This document shows positions 41,865 to 50,415 of a DNA stretch of 64,000 bases, piece by piece. Both the position numbers and the translations under genes were made by a program. The stretch covers positions 62,001 to 126,000 of the forward strand of contig NZ_CANMEZ010000011.1 of NCBI RefSeq assembly GCF_947496985.1. Direction: 5' to 3'. How positions within the stretch are numbered: the first letter of the stretch is position 1; each line of letters begins with the position of its first letter. The notes under the pieces were generated by a model, which ran no database searches, was not told the origin of the DNA, and worked only from the letters and a program-made list of their open reading frames with translations. The DNA is from an uncultured Kordia sp. GTDB taxonomy: Bacteria > Bacteroidota > Bacteroidia > Flavobacteriales > Flavobacteriaceae.

Positions 41865-43603
41865 TGGACGAATTAACCTTATATTTTGTTAAGAGCTCAG
41901 GCGTACTCCTGCTCTTTTTGAGTTTATATTATGTGTGGTTACGAAAGGATACATTTTTTCATGGAAATCGTTTTTTCCTGTTAGCAGGAATGATTATTTC
42001 TTTGGTTTTACCATTCTTGGTGATTACAAAATATGTAGAAATTCCTTTTGTTGAAGAAACATTAGGTTCAAACATGTTTGTATATACAGAAACTGGAAAT
42101 GAAGTGATTGCTCCTATCTTTTCCTGGACAGATATTTTAATGTATACATATGTCGCTGGAGTTTTATTTTTTCTCTCAAAATTTTTAATAGAATTGGCTT
42201 CTCTGTGTAAACTGTTATGGACATCAACCGTTACAAAACGAGATGGGCAATTTATTTATATTGAAACAGCAACTTCTTTTACTCCTTTTTCATTCTTCAA
42301 CTACATCGTATACAATCCAGAATTGTATTCGGCATCAGAATTAGAAGCTATTTTAATACATGAAAAAGCGCATAGCCGTCAATTACATTCTATAGATGTT
42401 TTCATTTCTAAACTATACTGTATCTTCATGTGGTTCAATCCGCTTGCATGGGTGCATCAAAAATACATTTCACAAAATTTAGAGTTTTTAGCTGATAGCG
42501 CAGCTATTAAACAAACACCATCTAAAAAGGAATATCAACTTACATTATTAAAGGTCTCTGGAAATGCATATTGCCCTGCATTGACCAACAATTTTTATAA
42601 TTCATTAATCAAAAAACGAATCGTTATGTTACAAAAAAATCAATCTACACGTTTACACAAGTGGAAACAAGTACTTATTTTACCATTATTAGTTGCTTTT
42701 GTGATGCTGTTTAATACAGAAGTAATTGCAAAAGAAGTTAGCACTACAACAACTTCTACTCCATCATTAGAAAATACAATTGTTAAAGAAATGTATGGAG
42801 ATGTAATGGTAACTATTAACAAAAATACAACTGTAAAAGAGTTAAAGGCTATTCAAAAAATGTTCAAAAGCTTTGATATTACTTTGAATTATGATATTAA
42901 AAAATTTAATAGTAGAGATGAAATTGTAGCTATAAAACTTGAATTAAAGGATAAAGCAGGTGCAAAAGCGAGCGCTACTTTTGAATCTCAGAATGACAAG
43001 CCAATTCCAACTGTTAAGTTGGGAAAAAAGGATGGTACACTTATCGTGACTTCTTCTAAGGCAAAACATTATGTGACAAGCACAGCATATGAATTTCATT
43101 CAGATGAAGATCATGATGGTAAAGACGGAAAAAACAAATACGTTATAAAATCTAAGCACACAAATAAAAAAGGTGGAACTACAAAAACATGGATTCAGAA
43201 AGATGATGTAGAAACAATTAACATTAAAAAAGTAGATGGAAAAGAGGTAATAATTGTGAATGGAAAAAAAATAAATCCAGATGAAATCATTGAAGAAGAG
43301 ATTGAAATTAAAAAAGGGGATGGAAAGCATTTTGTTGTTGTTGGAAGTCATATTGACTCAGAAAATGAGGATGTAGAAGTTGAAGTAAACAATGGGAAAG
43401 ACAGTAAAATTGTTATTAGAAATTCTGGAAGTAAAAAGCCACTATTTGTTATGGATGGAAAAATTATTAAAGAAGACCAGATTAGAGGGTTAGATCCTAA
43501 TAAAATTGAAGGTATTTCAGTTCTCAAAGGCGATAATGCAACTGCATTATACGGAAAAAAAGGAGAAAATGGAGTCGTTGTAATTACTACTAAAAAGAAA
43601 TAG
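41864..43603 (+). CDS. BlaR1-type M56 metallopeptidase with C-terminal TonB plug-like domain
   Basis: A 579-residue membrane protein. The N-terminal half has four helices and the M56 zinc site LIHEKAHSRQLHSIDV (HExxH near residue 166). There is no penicillin-binding sensor. After a helix near residue 275 the periplasmic part is Lys/Asp/Gly-rich with repeated ion-binding-like strands (HFHSDEDHDGKDGKNKY-type), and the end (KKPLFVMDGKIIKEDQIRGLDPNKIEG...NGVVVITTKKK) matches the plug segment of TonB-dependent receptors. This fusion is common in Bacteroidota; the signal it senses is unknown. Confidence 0.88.
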   Translation: MDELTLYFVKSSGVLLLFLSLYYVWLRKDTFFHGNRFFLLAGMIISLVLPFLVITKYVEIPFVEETLGSNMFVYTETGNEVIAPIFSWTDILMYTYVAGVLFFLSKFLIELASLCKLLWTSTVTKRDGQFIYIETATSFTPFSFFNYIVYNPELYSASELEAILIHEKAHSRQLHSIDVFISKLYCIFMWFNPLAWVHQKYISQNLEFLADSAAIKQTPSKKEYQLTLLKVSGNAYCPALTNNFYNSLIKKRIVMLQKNQSTRLHKWKQVLILPLLVAFVMLFNTEVIAKEVSTTTTSTPSLENTIVKEMYGDVMVTINKNTTVKELKAIQKMFKSFDITLNYDIKKFNSRDEIVAIKLELKDKAGAKASATFESQNDKPIPTVKLGKKDGTLIVTSSKAKHYVTSTAYEFHSDEDHDGKDGKNKYVIKSKHTNKKGGTTKTWIQKDDVETINIKKVDGKEVIIVNGKKINPDEIIEEEIEIKKGDGKHFVVVGSHIDSENEDVEVEVNNGKDSKIVIRNSGSKKPLFVMDGKIIKEDQIRGLDPNKIEGISVLKGDNATALYGKKGENGVVVITTKKK

Positions 43604-43625
43604 GTTCAAAAAAATATTAGATACC

Positions 43626-43660
43626 GTAAAGGCAAGTTTTTATCGACTTGCCTTTACTTT
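43626..43660 (+). terminator. Terminator of the BlaI/M56 operon
   Basis: GTAAAGGCAAG pairs with CTTGCCTTTAC, followed by TTTT. Confidence 0.85.
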
Positions 43661-43713
43661 TATACAACAATCATTTTTTTAGTATCTTTCTTTACATTTT
43701 AGATGATTTCATC

Positions 43714-43866
43714 ATGAAAAAACAAATTTTTAAAATCTTAGCGAAGCTCAACAAAGTGCTATTACCTTCATTTTCAAAACGAAGACTCGATTTGGCAAAC
43801 GCTTCAAAATTGCAATTGGCAATTATTGGTTGGCGTTATTTTGTAACGACAAATGCTTTAAATTAG
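43714..43866 (+). CDS. Conserved small protein of Flavobacteriia (50 residues)
   Basis: From the ATG at 43714 the frame gives a 50-residue basic protein (MKKQIFKILAKLNKVLLPSF ... KLQLAIIGWRYFVTTNALN). I recall similar small proteins in many flavobacterial genomes, at times misnamed SsrA-binding protein. No motif gives a function. The amphipathic start and WRYFVT core might bind membrane or RNA; that is a guess. It sits just upstream of tRNA-Arg. Confidence 0.65.
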   Translation: MKKQIFKILAKLNKVLLPSFSKRRLDLANASKLQLAIIGWRYFVTTNALN

Positions 43867-43928
43867 AAAGCGTGTTTTAATAGATCCTAAAAAAAGCAAA
43901 AAAACTTATTTATTTTTCTTTGTAATCT

Positions 43929-43958
43929 TTGTATTTGTAACAAAAAGAAATATATTTG
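43929..43958 (+). promoter_or_regulatory. Promoter of tRNA-Arg
   Basis: TTG at 43929-43931 and TATATTTG at 43951-43958, separated by 19 bases, a textbook Bacteroidota promoter placed 18 bases before the tRNA. Confidence 0.7.
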
Positions 43959-43976
43959 CACCCGCAATAAGCAATA

Positions 43977-44050
43977 GGCCTCGTAGCATAACTGAATAGT
44001 GCACTTGATTACGGCTCAAGAGGTTGCAGGTTTGAATCCTGCCGAGGTCA
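43977..44050 (+). tRNA. tRNA-Arg (anticodon ACG)
   Basis: A 74-base cloverleaf: acceptor GGCCTCG pairs with CGAGGTC (44043-44049) with discriminator A; D arm GCAT...GTGC; anticodon arm CTTGA-TTACGGC-TCAAG with ACG at the anticodon; T arm GCAGG-TTTGAAT-CCTGC. CCA is not encoded. Promoter and terminator are both clear. Confidence 0.93.
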
Positions 44051-44058
44051 CAACAAGC

Positions 44059-44092
44059 AAGAACCACGTCAAATTGACGTGGTTCTTTTTTT
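44059..44092 (+). terminator. Terminator of tRNA-Arg
   Basis: AAGAACCACGTCAA pairs with TTGACGTGGTTCTT, followed by TTTTTT. Confidence 0.9.
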
Positions 44093-44189
44093 TATAAAAA
44101 ATTCAACCGCGTTTGAGCTTTTTGGAGAAATGGAAAACTAGAGTGATAGCTAGTGGTTTCCTATTTTGCAGCAGTAAGTTCCAAAGGAT

Positions 44190-44350
44190 TATAAAATAGT
44201 TCTGACAAGGTCACAAATAAATAAAAAAGCAAGCTAAAGTTTTAGCTTGCTTTTTTATTTTGGCATAGTTTTCATACTAAAAATGGAGTTTTAAGGAACT
44301 ATAATTCTGCTCCGAATCCACAACAAGCAAGAAGCCACGTAAAATGATGC
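44190..44350 (+). repeat. Decayed copies of the tRNA-Arg 3' region
   Basis: Around 44205-44216 the words GACAAGGTCACAA echo the end of the tRNA (CGAGGTCACAA). At about 44317-44350 CGAATCCACAACAAGCAAGAAGCCACGTAAAATGATGCGG repeats, with changes, the tRNA end, trailer and terminator stem. No complete cloverleaf is left. Probably remnants of tandem tRNA duplication. Confidence 0.4.
44223..44258 (+). terminator. Second terminator downstream of tRNA-Arg
   Basis: AAAAAGCAAGCTAAA pairs with TTTAGCTTGCTTTTT. It lies within the decayed-copy region and may be a leftover terminator or serve read-through. Confidence 0.75.
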
Positions 44351-44408
44351 GGTTTGATTATATCTCTAATTTTTCTATATATAGGTTTAAAATAAGCTAA
44401 AATTATTG

Positions 44409-44458
44409 AAACTAAGTTGCAATAGTGAATTTCTTTTGTAGTTTTGCAACTTAGTTGC
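44409..44458 (+). promoter_or_regulatory. Promoter with two operator palindromes upstream of the COG0523 operon
   Basis: A perfect 15-base palindrome TGCAACTTAGTTGCA lies at 44444-44458; an imperfect copy GAAACTAAGTTGC lies at 44408-44420. Between them runs a promoter: TTG at 44416-44418 (inside the first palindrome) and TAGTTTTG at 44438-44445 (running into the second), spacing 19. A dimeric repressor bound there would cover both elements. The same palindrome lies upstream of 50290. A zinc-uptake (Zur/Fur-type) repressor is the likely binder given the genes; inference. Confidence 0.7.
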
Positions 44459-44482
44459 ATTAATTAAATCAAACAAAGAGAA

Positions 44483-45700
44483 ATGATTGATAAAAAACTT
44501 CCCGTAACCGTATTAAGTGGCTTTTTAGGAGCTGGAAAAACTACTCTTCTAAATCATATTTTACATAATAAAGAAGGGTTAAAAGTAGCTGTCATTGTTA
44601 ATGACATGAGTGAAGTAAATGTAGATAGTGAACTGGTAAAAAGTCAAAATACATTATCTCGTACTGAAGAAAAACTGGTAGAAATGAGTAATGGTTGTAT
44701 TTGTTGTACACTACGTGAAGATTTAATGCTTGAAGTAGAACGGCTAGCAAAAGAAAATAGATTTGACTATCTACTTATTGAAAGCACAGGTATTAGTGAA
44801 CCTATTCCTGTGGCGCAAACTTTCTCTTTTGTTGATGAAGAAAATAACATCGATTTATCTCGCTTTAGTTATGTAGATACTATGGTTACTGTTGTAGATG
44901 CCTATAATTTTTTTAAGGATTTTGGTAGCCCTGAAAAGTTGATAGATAGGGAGTTGACGGATATAGAAGGTGATTATCGTACCATAGTGAATCTGCTAAC
45001 CGATCAAATAGAGTTTGCTAATGTCATTATTTTGAATAAAACTGATTTGGTAAAAAAAGAGCATCTAGGAGTTTTACGAGCGACTATCCAGAGATTAAAT
45101 CCATCTGCTAAAATTATTGAATCGGCTTTTAGTAAAGTCAATCCAAAAGAAATATTACATACTAGTTTATTCAACTTTGAAGAAGCAGAACAAAGCGCTG
45201 GTTGGATTGAAGAACTCAATAAAGATGAACACACTCCAGAAACAGAAGAATACGGTATTAGTTCATTTGTATATCGAAGTAAAAAACCTTTTGATCCTGT
45301 ACGATTTTGGAAATATGTTGAACAAAGCTTCCCTAATACCATTATAAGAAGTAAAGGGTTATTCTGGATTGCATCGAGACCTGGCCAAGCATTAGTTTGG
45401 GGACAAGCAGGAGGCTCTTTACGTGCAGATAATGCAGGCGTATGGTGGGCTAGTATGCCTTTTGAAGAACGTTTTCAATATGGTCCTTTCATTAATAATC
45501 AAGAAGAAATTGAAAGTGATTGGGATATCACTTTTGGCGACCGAAAAAATGAAATTGTTTTCATTGGTCAAAGTATGAATGAACCGCTTATTCGATTGAG
45601 TTTAGATTCATGTCTGGCTACTGATGAGGAATTGTCAACTCAAAAATGGGAAAAAGGATATGAAGATAATTGGCCCGTTCAGAGAGCTTATCCAATTTAA
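44483..45700 (+). CDS. COG0523 GTPase (CobW / ZigA-type metallochaperone)
   Basis: A 405-residue G3E GTPase. Walker [19 protein letters not shown] near residue 12, the metal-binding CxCC motif NGCICCTL near residue 73, [10 protein letters not shown] near residue 99 (switch region) and LNKTDLV near residue 188; the C-terminal CobW_C domain covers about residues 255-380 ([17 protein letters not shown]). Members deliver Zn2+ to target proteins under zinc shortage. First gene of an operon of four behind a palindromic operator. Confidence 0.92.
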   Translation: MIDKKLPVTVLSGFLGAGKTTLLNHILHNKEGLKVAVIVNDMSEVNVDSELVKSQNTLSRTEEKLVEMSNGCICCTLREDLMLEVERLAKENRFDYLLIESTGISEPIPVAQTFSFVDEENNIDLSRFSYVDTMVTVVDAYNFFKDFGSPEKLIDRELTDIEGDYRTIVNLLTDQIEFANVIILNKTDLVKKEHLGVLRATIQRLNPSAKIIESAFSKVNPKEILHTSLFNFEEAEQSAGWIEELNKDEHTPETEEYGISSFVYRSKKPFDPVRFWKYVEQSFPNTIIRSKGLFWIASRPGQALVWGQAGGSLRADNAGVWWASMPFEERFQYGPFINNQEEIESDWDITFGDRKNEIVFIGQSMNEPLIRLSLDSCLATDEELSTQKWEKGYEDNWPVQRAYPI

Positions 45701-45729
45701 ATAAAACACGAACTTTAAATTATAATAAA

Positions 45730-46209
45730 ATGATTACAAAAGAGCAAGTATTAAGTGCCCAAGAAAAGTGGGGCAATGGCGTAGTAAAAATTGGTTCGCT
45801 AAAAGATAGCAGAAAAGAATGTGAAGCATATACAAATGACTTTCTAGATAGTCGTTATGCATTTGAAATTGGTCCAGTTTTATTTAAACCTACCAAATGT
45901 GAGCACGAACAATTTAGACCTACCAAGCTAGATGCTTTATCTTACTTTATAGCTGGAGACGACAGAGCCCATGATGAAGATAAAGGCTTTGCTTTAGCAC
46001 CTTGGATAAAGGTTAAATTTAAAAATGACGGAGGAATCATTTTAGAAGAAAATCGTGCAATTGCTATGGGGAATTACTTTTTTACGGATGAAAAAGGGAA
46101 TATAGCAAAAGTAGAATATACATTTGGTTATAAATTAATGGATGGAGAATTAAAAATTGATGTACATCATTCATCTTTTCCATTTTCTCATCCTGAACCA
46201 GTAGCCTAA
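45730..46209 (+). CDS. NTF2/SnoaL-like protein linked to the metal-limitation operon
   Basis: A 159-residue cytosolic protein from the ATG at 45730 (MITKEQVLSAQEKWGNGVVKIG). The order AQEKWGNGV..., GPVLFKPTKCEHEQFR, LSYFIAGD, EDKGFALAPWIKVKF, IAMGNYFFTDEKGNIAKVEYTFGYK, HHSSFPFS is that of a small family, NTF2-like in shape, that is often found beside zinc-regulated COG0523 genes and is sometimes misnamed phosphoribosyl-AMP cyclohydrolase. Enzyme activity is not established. Its stop overlaps the next ATG (TAATG). Confidence 0.7.
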   Translation: MITKEQVLSAQEKWGNGVVKIGSLKDSRKECEAYTNDFLDSRYAFEIGPVLFKPTKCEHEQFRPTKLDALSYFIAGDDRAHDEDKGFALAPWIKVKFKNDGGIILEENRAIAMGNYFFTDEKGNIAKVEYTFGYKLMDGELKIDVHHSSFPFSHPEPVA

Positions 46210-46706
46210 TGAATAAGACTCTTTTTCTTTTATGTCCAACAGATTGTTTAGAAACAGCTGTCAATGATGCCTACGAGAACGAAAACTACTTTTACACTTC
46301 TCTTGGAAATTCATTTGCAGCTGATAATTCAACTTTAAAGAGTATAAAAGAACTGATTCTGAAACATGATATTAAAAACATTTATTTTGTACTTTCCAAT
46401 GACAATAAAATAATTTTAGATGCATTGGAAAGGCAATCTTTCTCTGAAATTATAGGTCTTGAAAATTTTTATAGCGAAATCATCAAGCAAAAAGAAGATT
46501 CAGAAATCATGTGGCTCACTACTAATAATAAAGATTTAATTATTTCTTATTTTCTTAACCATAAGATAAAAGAACTACAATTAGAATTAGGTAATTTATC
46601 GCTCAATTCAATTAAAGTTAGAGGTAAGATTTATGATATAAATAATACTTATTTTAAGAATATTTACTCTAGTCTAATTTGTTTGAAAAGTCATTGTTTA
46701 AATTGA
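46209..46706 (+). CDS. Hypothetical cytosolic protein of the metal-limitation operon
   Basis: A 165-residue protein I do not recognise. It starts MNKTLFLLCPTDCLETAVND, and its alpha/beta character (KDIKNIYFVLSNDNKII) is plausible for a Rossmann-like fold. Two Cys near the N-terminus (LCPTDC) and two near the end (ICLKSHC) could bind metal. It is coupled to the preceding gene by a TAATG overlap and followed 4 bases later by the PhoX gene, so it belongs firmly to this operon. Confidence 0.65.
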   Translation: MNKTLFLLCPTDCLETAVNDAYENENYFYTSLGNSFAADNSTLKSIKELILKHDIKNIYFVLSNDNKIILDALERQSFSEIIGLENFYSEIIKQKEDSEIMWLTTNNKDLIISYFLNHKIKELQLELGNLSLNSIKVRGKIYDINNTYFKNIYSSLICLKSHCLN

Positions 46707-46710
46707 AAAA

Positions 46711-48387
46711 ATGAAATATAGTCGTAGAAAATTCATTTCTTTTTTAGGAAAAGCTAGTATTGGAGTGTTGGTAACACCGCCGTTTTTAATAAGCTGTGGA
46801 AATACTACAAATCCTGCCCCTGAATTTAAAAATACCTCAGAAGAAGTATTAAAAAAGCTTAAAGACTTTGTGTTAGAAGCGATTGATCCTTCAGATAAAG
46901 ATGATTTATTACTAGCCAACGGGTTAAATTACAAAGTGATCATAAAATGGGGAGATAAAATCAACCTGACAGATACTTTTGGATATAACAATGACTTTAC
47001 TTGTTTTATTCCGCTAGACGAAAAAAATCCAAAAGATGGTTTACTTTGGGTAAATCATGAATATGTAAATCCGCTGTTTGTTTCAGGTTATAATTATAGA
47101 AACTCAGGAGAAATTAGAACAAAGGAACAAGTAGATAAAGAAATGTACGATGTTGGCGGCACCATTGTTAGAATAAGAGAAGAAAATGGGCAATGGAAAG
47201 TCGTTGAAAATGATCCGCACAATAAACGTATTACTGCTCATACTCCTATTAAATTAAATTGGGACTCACCTATTGCAGGACAAAATGTGGCAATTGGTAC
47301 ACTCAGTAATTGTTCTGGCGGAATTACTCCTTGGAATACATTTCTAACTTGTGAAGAAAACTATGACAATTGTTTTGGAGAAATTAAATATGATGAAAAT
47401 AACAAACCATCAAGAATACCGAGTCGAAATGGTTGGGAGCAATTTTACAATTATTCACCAGAACACTATGGTTGGGTTGTAGAAATAAATCCAAAAGATG
47501 GCTCTGCTCAAAAACATATTGCGCTAGGACGTTTTGCACATGAATGTTGTACATTATATGAATTGGCAGATAAACGAGTAGTAGCATATACTGGAGATGA
47601 TAAAAACAATGAGCATTTGTATAAATTCGTTTCTTCTAAACCTAGTTCCTTAAAAGAAGGAACGTTATATGTAGCTGATACAATCAATGGCAAATGGCTT
47701 GCGCTTGATTGGAAAAATCAGCCTTTACTGAAAGAAAAATTCAAAGATCAAACAGAAGTTTTAATAAGAGCAAGAGAAGCTGCAAAAATACTTGGAGCGA
47801 CTGAGTTAAATCGTCCTGAAGATATAGAAATTGATCCTATAACAGGACACGTTTTAGTGTCTTTAACCAACAATAAAAATAAAAATGACTTCCATGGTTC
47901 TATTCTTAAAGTGGAAGAAACTGATGGGAAATACGATGCATTAACGTTCAAAACATCTACTTACATTGCTGGAGGTAAAGAAACTGGATTTTCTTGTCCA
48001 GATAATTTAGCATTTGATATGTCTGGAAATTTATGGATCACGACAGACATATCAGGAAGCTCCATGAACAGAGCAGATAAGCCTTATATATCATTCAAAA
48101 ATAATAGCTTATTCGTAATTCCTAGATATGGTAAAAATGCAGGTGAAGTTATTCGTGTCATATCTGCACCAACAGATGCTGAATTGACAGGACCTTGGTT
48201 TTCTCCAGATGGAAAAACCCTATTTTTAAGTGTTCAACATCCTGGAGAACAAACAAAAGATATTAAGTCACCAACAAGCATTTGGCCTTTTGATAAAGAC
48301 AACATTCCAAAATCTAGTGTTGTCGCTATTACTGGAGATTTAATTGAAAAAATGAATAAATTACGACAGATAGAAAATATAAACTAA
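46711..48387 (+). CDS. PhoX-type phosphatase (DUF839), Tat-exported lipoprotein
   Basis: A 558-residue protein. The N-terminus has a twin-arginine motif SRRKFISFLGKAS and a lipobox (LISCG, Cys near residue 30). The PhoX/DUF839 beta-propeller is seen in DGLLWVNHEYVNP, GTLSNCSGGITPWNTFLTCEENYDN (conserved Cys and Glu ligands), LGRFAHECC and TGFSCPDNLAFDMSGNLWITTD. PhoX uses iron and calcium, not zinc, to hydrolyse phosphate monoesters, fitting a role as zinc-sparing phosphatase. Last gene of the operon. Confidence 0.85.
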   Translation: MKYSRRKFISFLGKASIGVLVTPPFLISCGNTTNPAPEFKNTSEEVLKKLKDFVLEAIDPSDKDDLLLANGLNYKVIIKWGDKINLTDTFGYNNDFTCFIPLDEKNPKDGLLWVNHEYVNPLFVSGYNYRNSGEIRTKEQVDKEMYDVGGTIVRIREENGQWKVVENDPHNKRITAHTPIKLNWDSPIAGQNVAIGTLSNCSGGITPWNTFLTCEENYDNCFGEIKYDENNKPSRIPSRNGWEQFYNYSPEHYGWVVEINPKDGSAQKHIALGRFAHECCTLYELADKRVVAYTGDDKNNEHLYKFVSSKPSSLKEGTLYVADTINGKWLALDWKNQPLLKEKFKDQTEVLIRAREAAKILGATELNRPEDIEIDPITGHVLVSLTNNKNKNDFHGSILKVEETDGKYDALTFKTSTYIAGGKETGFSCPDNLAFDMSGNLWITTDISGSSMNRADKPYISFKNNSLFVIPRYGKNAGEVIRVISAPTDAELTGPWFSPDGKTLFLSVQHPGEQTKDIKSPTSIWPFDKDNIPKSSVVAITGDLIEKMNKLRQIENIN

Positions 48388-48419
48388 GATATTTTTATAT
48401 CCTAAATTGCAAAATTATC

Positions 48420-48452
48420 AAAGCCTGTAATTTTTGAAATTACAGGCTTTGC
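48420..48452. terminator. Bidirectional terminator between the two arms of the palindrome-linked locus
   Basis: AAAGCCTGTAATTT pairs with AAATTACAGGCTTT. It separates the PhoX gene from the convergent lipoprotein genes. Confidence 0.85.
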
Positions 48453-48494
48453 TATAAATACTTTTTAAGATATCTTATTCTGTATTATTCTGTA

Positions 48495-49316
48495 TTATTC
48501 TGTAAGTGTTACAGTTCTGGTAACTTTATTAAAAGCTCCTGGGATTAATTTTCCGTTCTCATCTACTAGTTCTAATTGAATCACCACTTTTCCCTTTGGC
48601 AATCCTTTTATGATATGTGGAGCCCATTCTGTGATCATGAATTCTTCACCATTAATAGTAGCTTTTACCTTATGACCAGTTTTAGAAAGTGTCGTGTTCA
48701 AAACAAAGAAGTCTAATAATAAGTTTTCCGTGTCTTTTCCTTTATATGTTCCTTTAGGTCTGCTGTAAATCAATGTAGGTGCATCCATATCTAAACCGTG
48801 TGTATCTTGTGGATTTTTACCAACTTCTAACTTTTTTACAACTACAGAATTTTCATTTTTAACTGACTCATGGAATGAACGACTTAAAAAAGCAACTAAA
48901 TGATGTACACCTTCTGGAATTTCTTTTTTAAATGTCGGAGTATAATGAGCAGAATACGGCTGATTATTTAATATAAAATGAATATGTTGCCCTTTTCCAG
49001 AATTGGCTAATAATTTAGCATTTGGACCATCTGTTTGTTCTCCAAGATTGTAGTTATTAACAGTGAAGTTAAAATCAACTTCTCCAACATTCTCTATTTT
49101 AGTATTCGTAGGAGCTTCCATTGCCAATACAGCATCTGTATATGCAGGAGAACCTTCTAATTTTTCAAGTGTGATTTTTACCTTTTTAGTCTCAACAGAT
49201 TTTTTCACCTCTGTATTCTCAGGAGTTTTTTGGGTAGAATCTTTTTTTTCCTCTTTACAAGAAGATATTCCTGCAATAAGAAATAGCATTATTATAAATA
49301 CGCGTGCTGTTTTCAT
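48495..49316 (-). CDS. Lipoprotein of unknown function with His-containing motifs
   Basis: A 273-residue lipoprotein (signal MKTARVFIIMLFLIAGISSCKEE). After a charged linker, two beta-domains follow; notable words are GKGQHIHFILNNQPYSAHYTP, EGVHHLVAFLSRSFHE and DTHGLD, giving clustered His residues that could hold metal. No family recognised with certainty. It lies 29 bases behind the gene at 49346-50290 and is probably in the same transcript under the palindrome at 50439. Confidence 0.65.
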   Translation of the reverse strand: MKTARVFIIMLFLIAGISSCKEEKKDSTQKTPENTEVKKSVETKKVKITLEKLEGSPAYTDAVLAMEAPTNTKIENVGEVDFNFTVNNYNLGEQTDGPNAKLLANSGKGQHIHFILNNQPYSAHYTPTFKKEIPEGVHHLVAFLSRSFHESVKNENSVVVKKLEVGKNPQDTHGLDMDAPTLIYSRPKGTYKGKDTENLLLDFFVLNTTLSKTGHKVKATINGEEFMITEWAPHIIKGLPKGKVVIQLELVDENGKLIPGAFNKVTRTVTLTE

Positions 49317-49345
49317 TTGTAATAGTTTATATGGTTATTAATTTT

Positions 49346-50290
49346 TTAATAAATAGTTTTATTTAAATTTTTAAAACTCCAGGTGGATTCATTTCCCTCA
49401 TTAGTAATTGTTACGTTTCCTAATTGTATGATTCTATTATCTAGAGCATTTAGTCTACATTTTATCTGTGTAATATGACTAAATTTAATCGTATCTGTAG
49501 GATGAATACGGATCAATATATCACCACTGAGAATAGTAAGTTTTTTGTTTTCTTCTTTTAAAAGTTGACATCCTAAATGCCGCATTTCTTGTGCTATACG
49601 ATTGTAATCATTTACAGTACAACTCATAGAAATACTTTTGATATCTTTAAAAAGGCATTCCTTTTTGTATGATTTTTTTAAAAAAGCTTTACGCGAATAT
49701 CGCTGCTGTTTTAATTGATGTAAACTATTTAAAAAAAGAGGATTATAAAATGCATACCAAGTATGTAAATTAGTGTTTTTAGTAGGAGAATAAAATGCCT
49801 TAAACCAAGTAATTTCCTGTTGATTTATTGGCATATTAACAGTTTCAGAGGCACTTAAATAAGGAGTCTCGTTCTTTTTTAATTTAGGCTTTACACCCAC
49901 ATGAAAATGTTCTCCTTTATTACTAAGTGAAAAGCCAATACCACTCTTTCCAATTGGTTCTTGATATTGGTTGTTAGGTCCTAAAACCTCAATGTAATGA
50001 GTATGACCTCTTAAATAACAGGAAGATGTCTTTTTATCAATAGCTTCAAAATTAGGGAAGCCTTTATCAATAGCTACGTAGCTTTTATGTAAAAATGTAT
50101 TTTGCGTTAGTTGCGCATATGAAACACTATCTAGTACTACATACAAATGGTCAAAAAGTACCTGAGAAACATCATCTCCAAAAAAAGCATCTACTTGATC
50201 ATAATTCACAGAAGAATTGCGTTCACTTTGCTGTTTTTCAGCACATGAAAAAAAAAGAACAAGCATTAAAAGTAGTATTACTTTATACAT
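49346..50290 (-). CDS. Lipoprotein resembling DUF5829, under palindrome control
   Basis: A 314-residue lipoprotein from the ATG at 50290 (MYKVILLLMLVLFFSCAE); the longer frame from 50335 hides the signal. The pattern FDHLYVVLDSVSYAQLTQNTFLHKSY, then RGHTHYIEVLGPNNQYQEPIGKSGIGFSL, recalls DUF5829 or a vicinal-oxygen-chelate-like domain. His residues cluster (RGHTHY, GEHFHVG). The first transcribed gene of this arm; its promoter carries the same palindrome as the COG0523 operon, so it probably acts in periplasmic metal acquisition or substitution. Inference. Confidence 0.65.
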   Translation of the reverse strand: MYKVILLLMLVLFFSCAEKQQSERNSSVNYDQVDAFFGDDVSQVLFDHLYVVLDSVSYAQLTQNTFLHKSYVAIDKGFPNFEAIDKKTSSCYLRGHTHYIEVLGPNNQYQEPIGKSGIGFSLSNKGEHFHVGVKPKLKKNETPYLSASETVNMPINQQEITWFKAFYSPTKNTNLHTWYAFYNPLFLNSLHQLKQQRYSRKAFLKKSYKKECLFKDIKSISMSCTVNDYNRIAQEMRHLGCQLLKEENKKLTILSGDILIRIHPTDTIKFSHITQIKCRLNALDNRIIQLGNVTITNEGNESTWSFKNLNKTIY

Positions 50291-50415
50291 TCGGAAATAA
50301 CGCTCTTTGTAAATTCTAATTTGCACTATGATCAATTTTCAGTTTTAAATAGAAGTTTTTGCAATCATATCAAACCCCAAACAATAACATTAAAAATGCT
50401 AATACATTTGAATTG

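Noticed and set aside
44101-44350. A second complete tRNA gene after tRNA-Arg
   Set aside because: Acceptor, D and anticodon arms cannot be built; only 3'-end-like words are present.
46209-46706. Beta-carbonic-anhydrase likeness of the hypothetical operon protein
   Set aside because: The order of strands is vaguely similar but the zinc ligands (Cys-Asp-His-Cys) are not found; not enough for a call.
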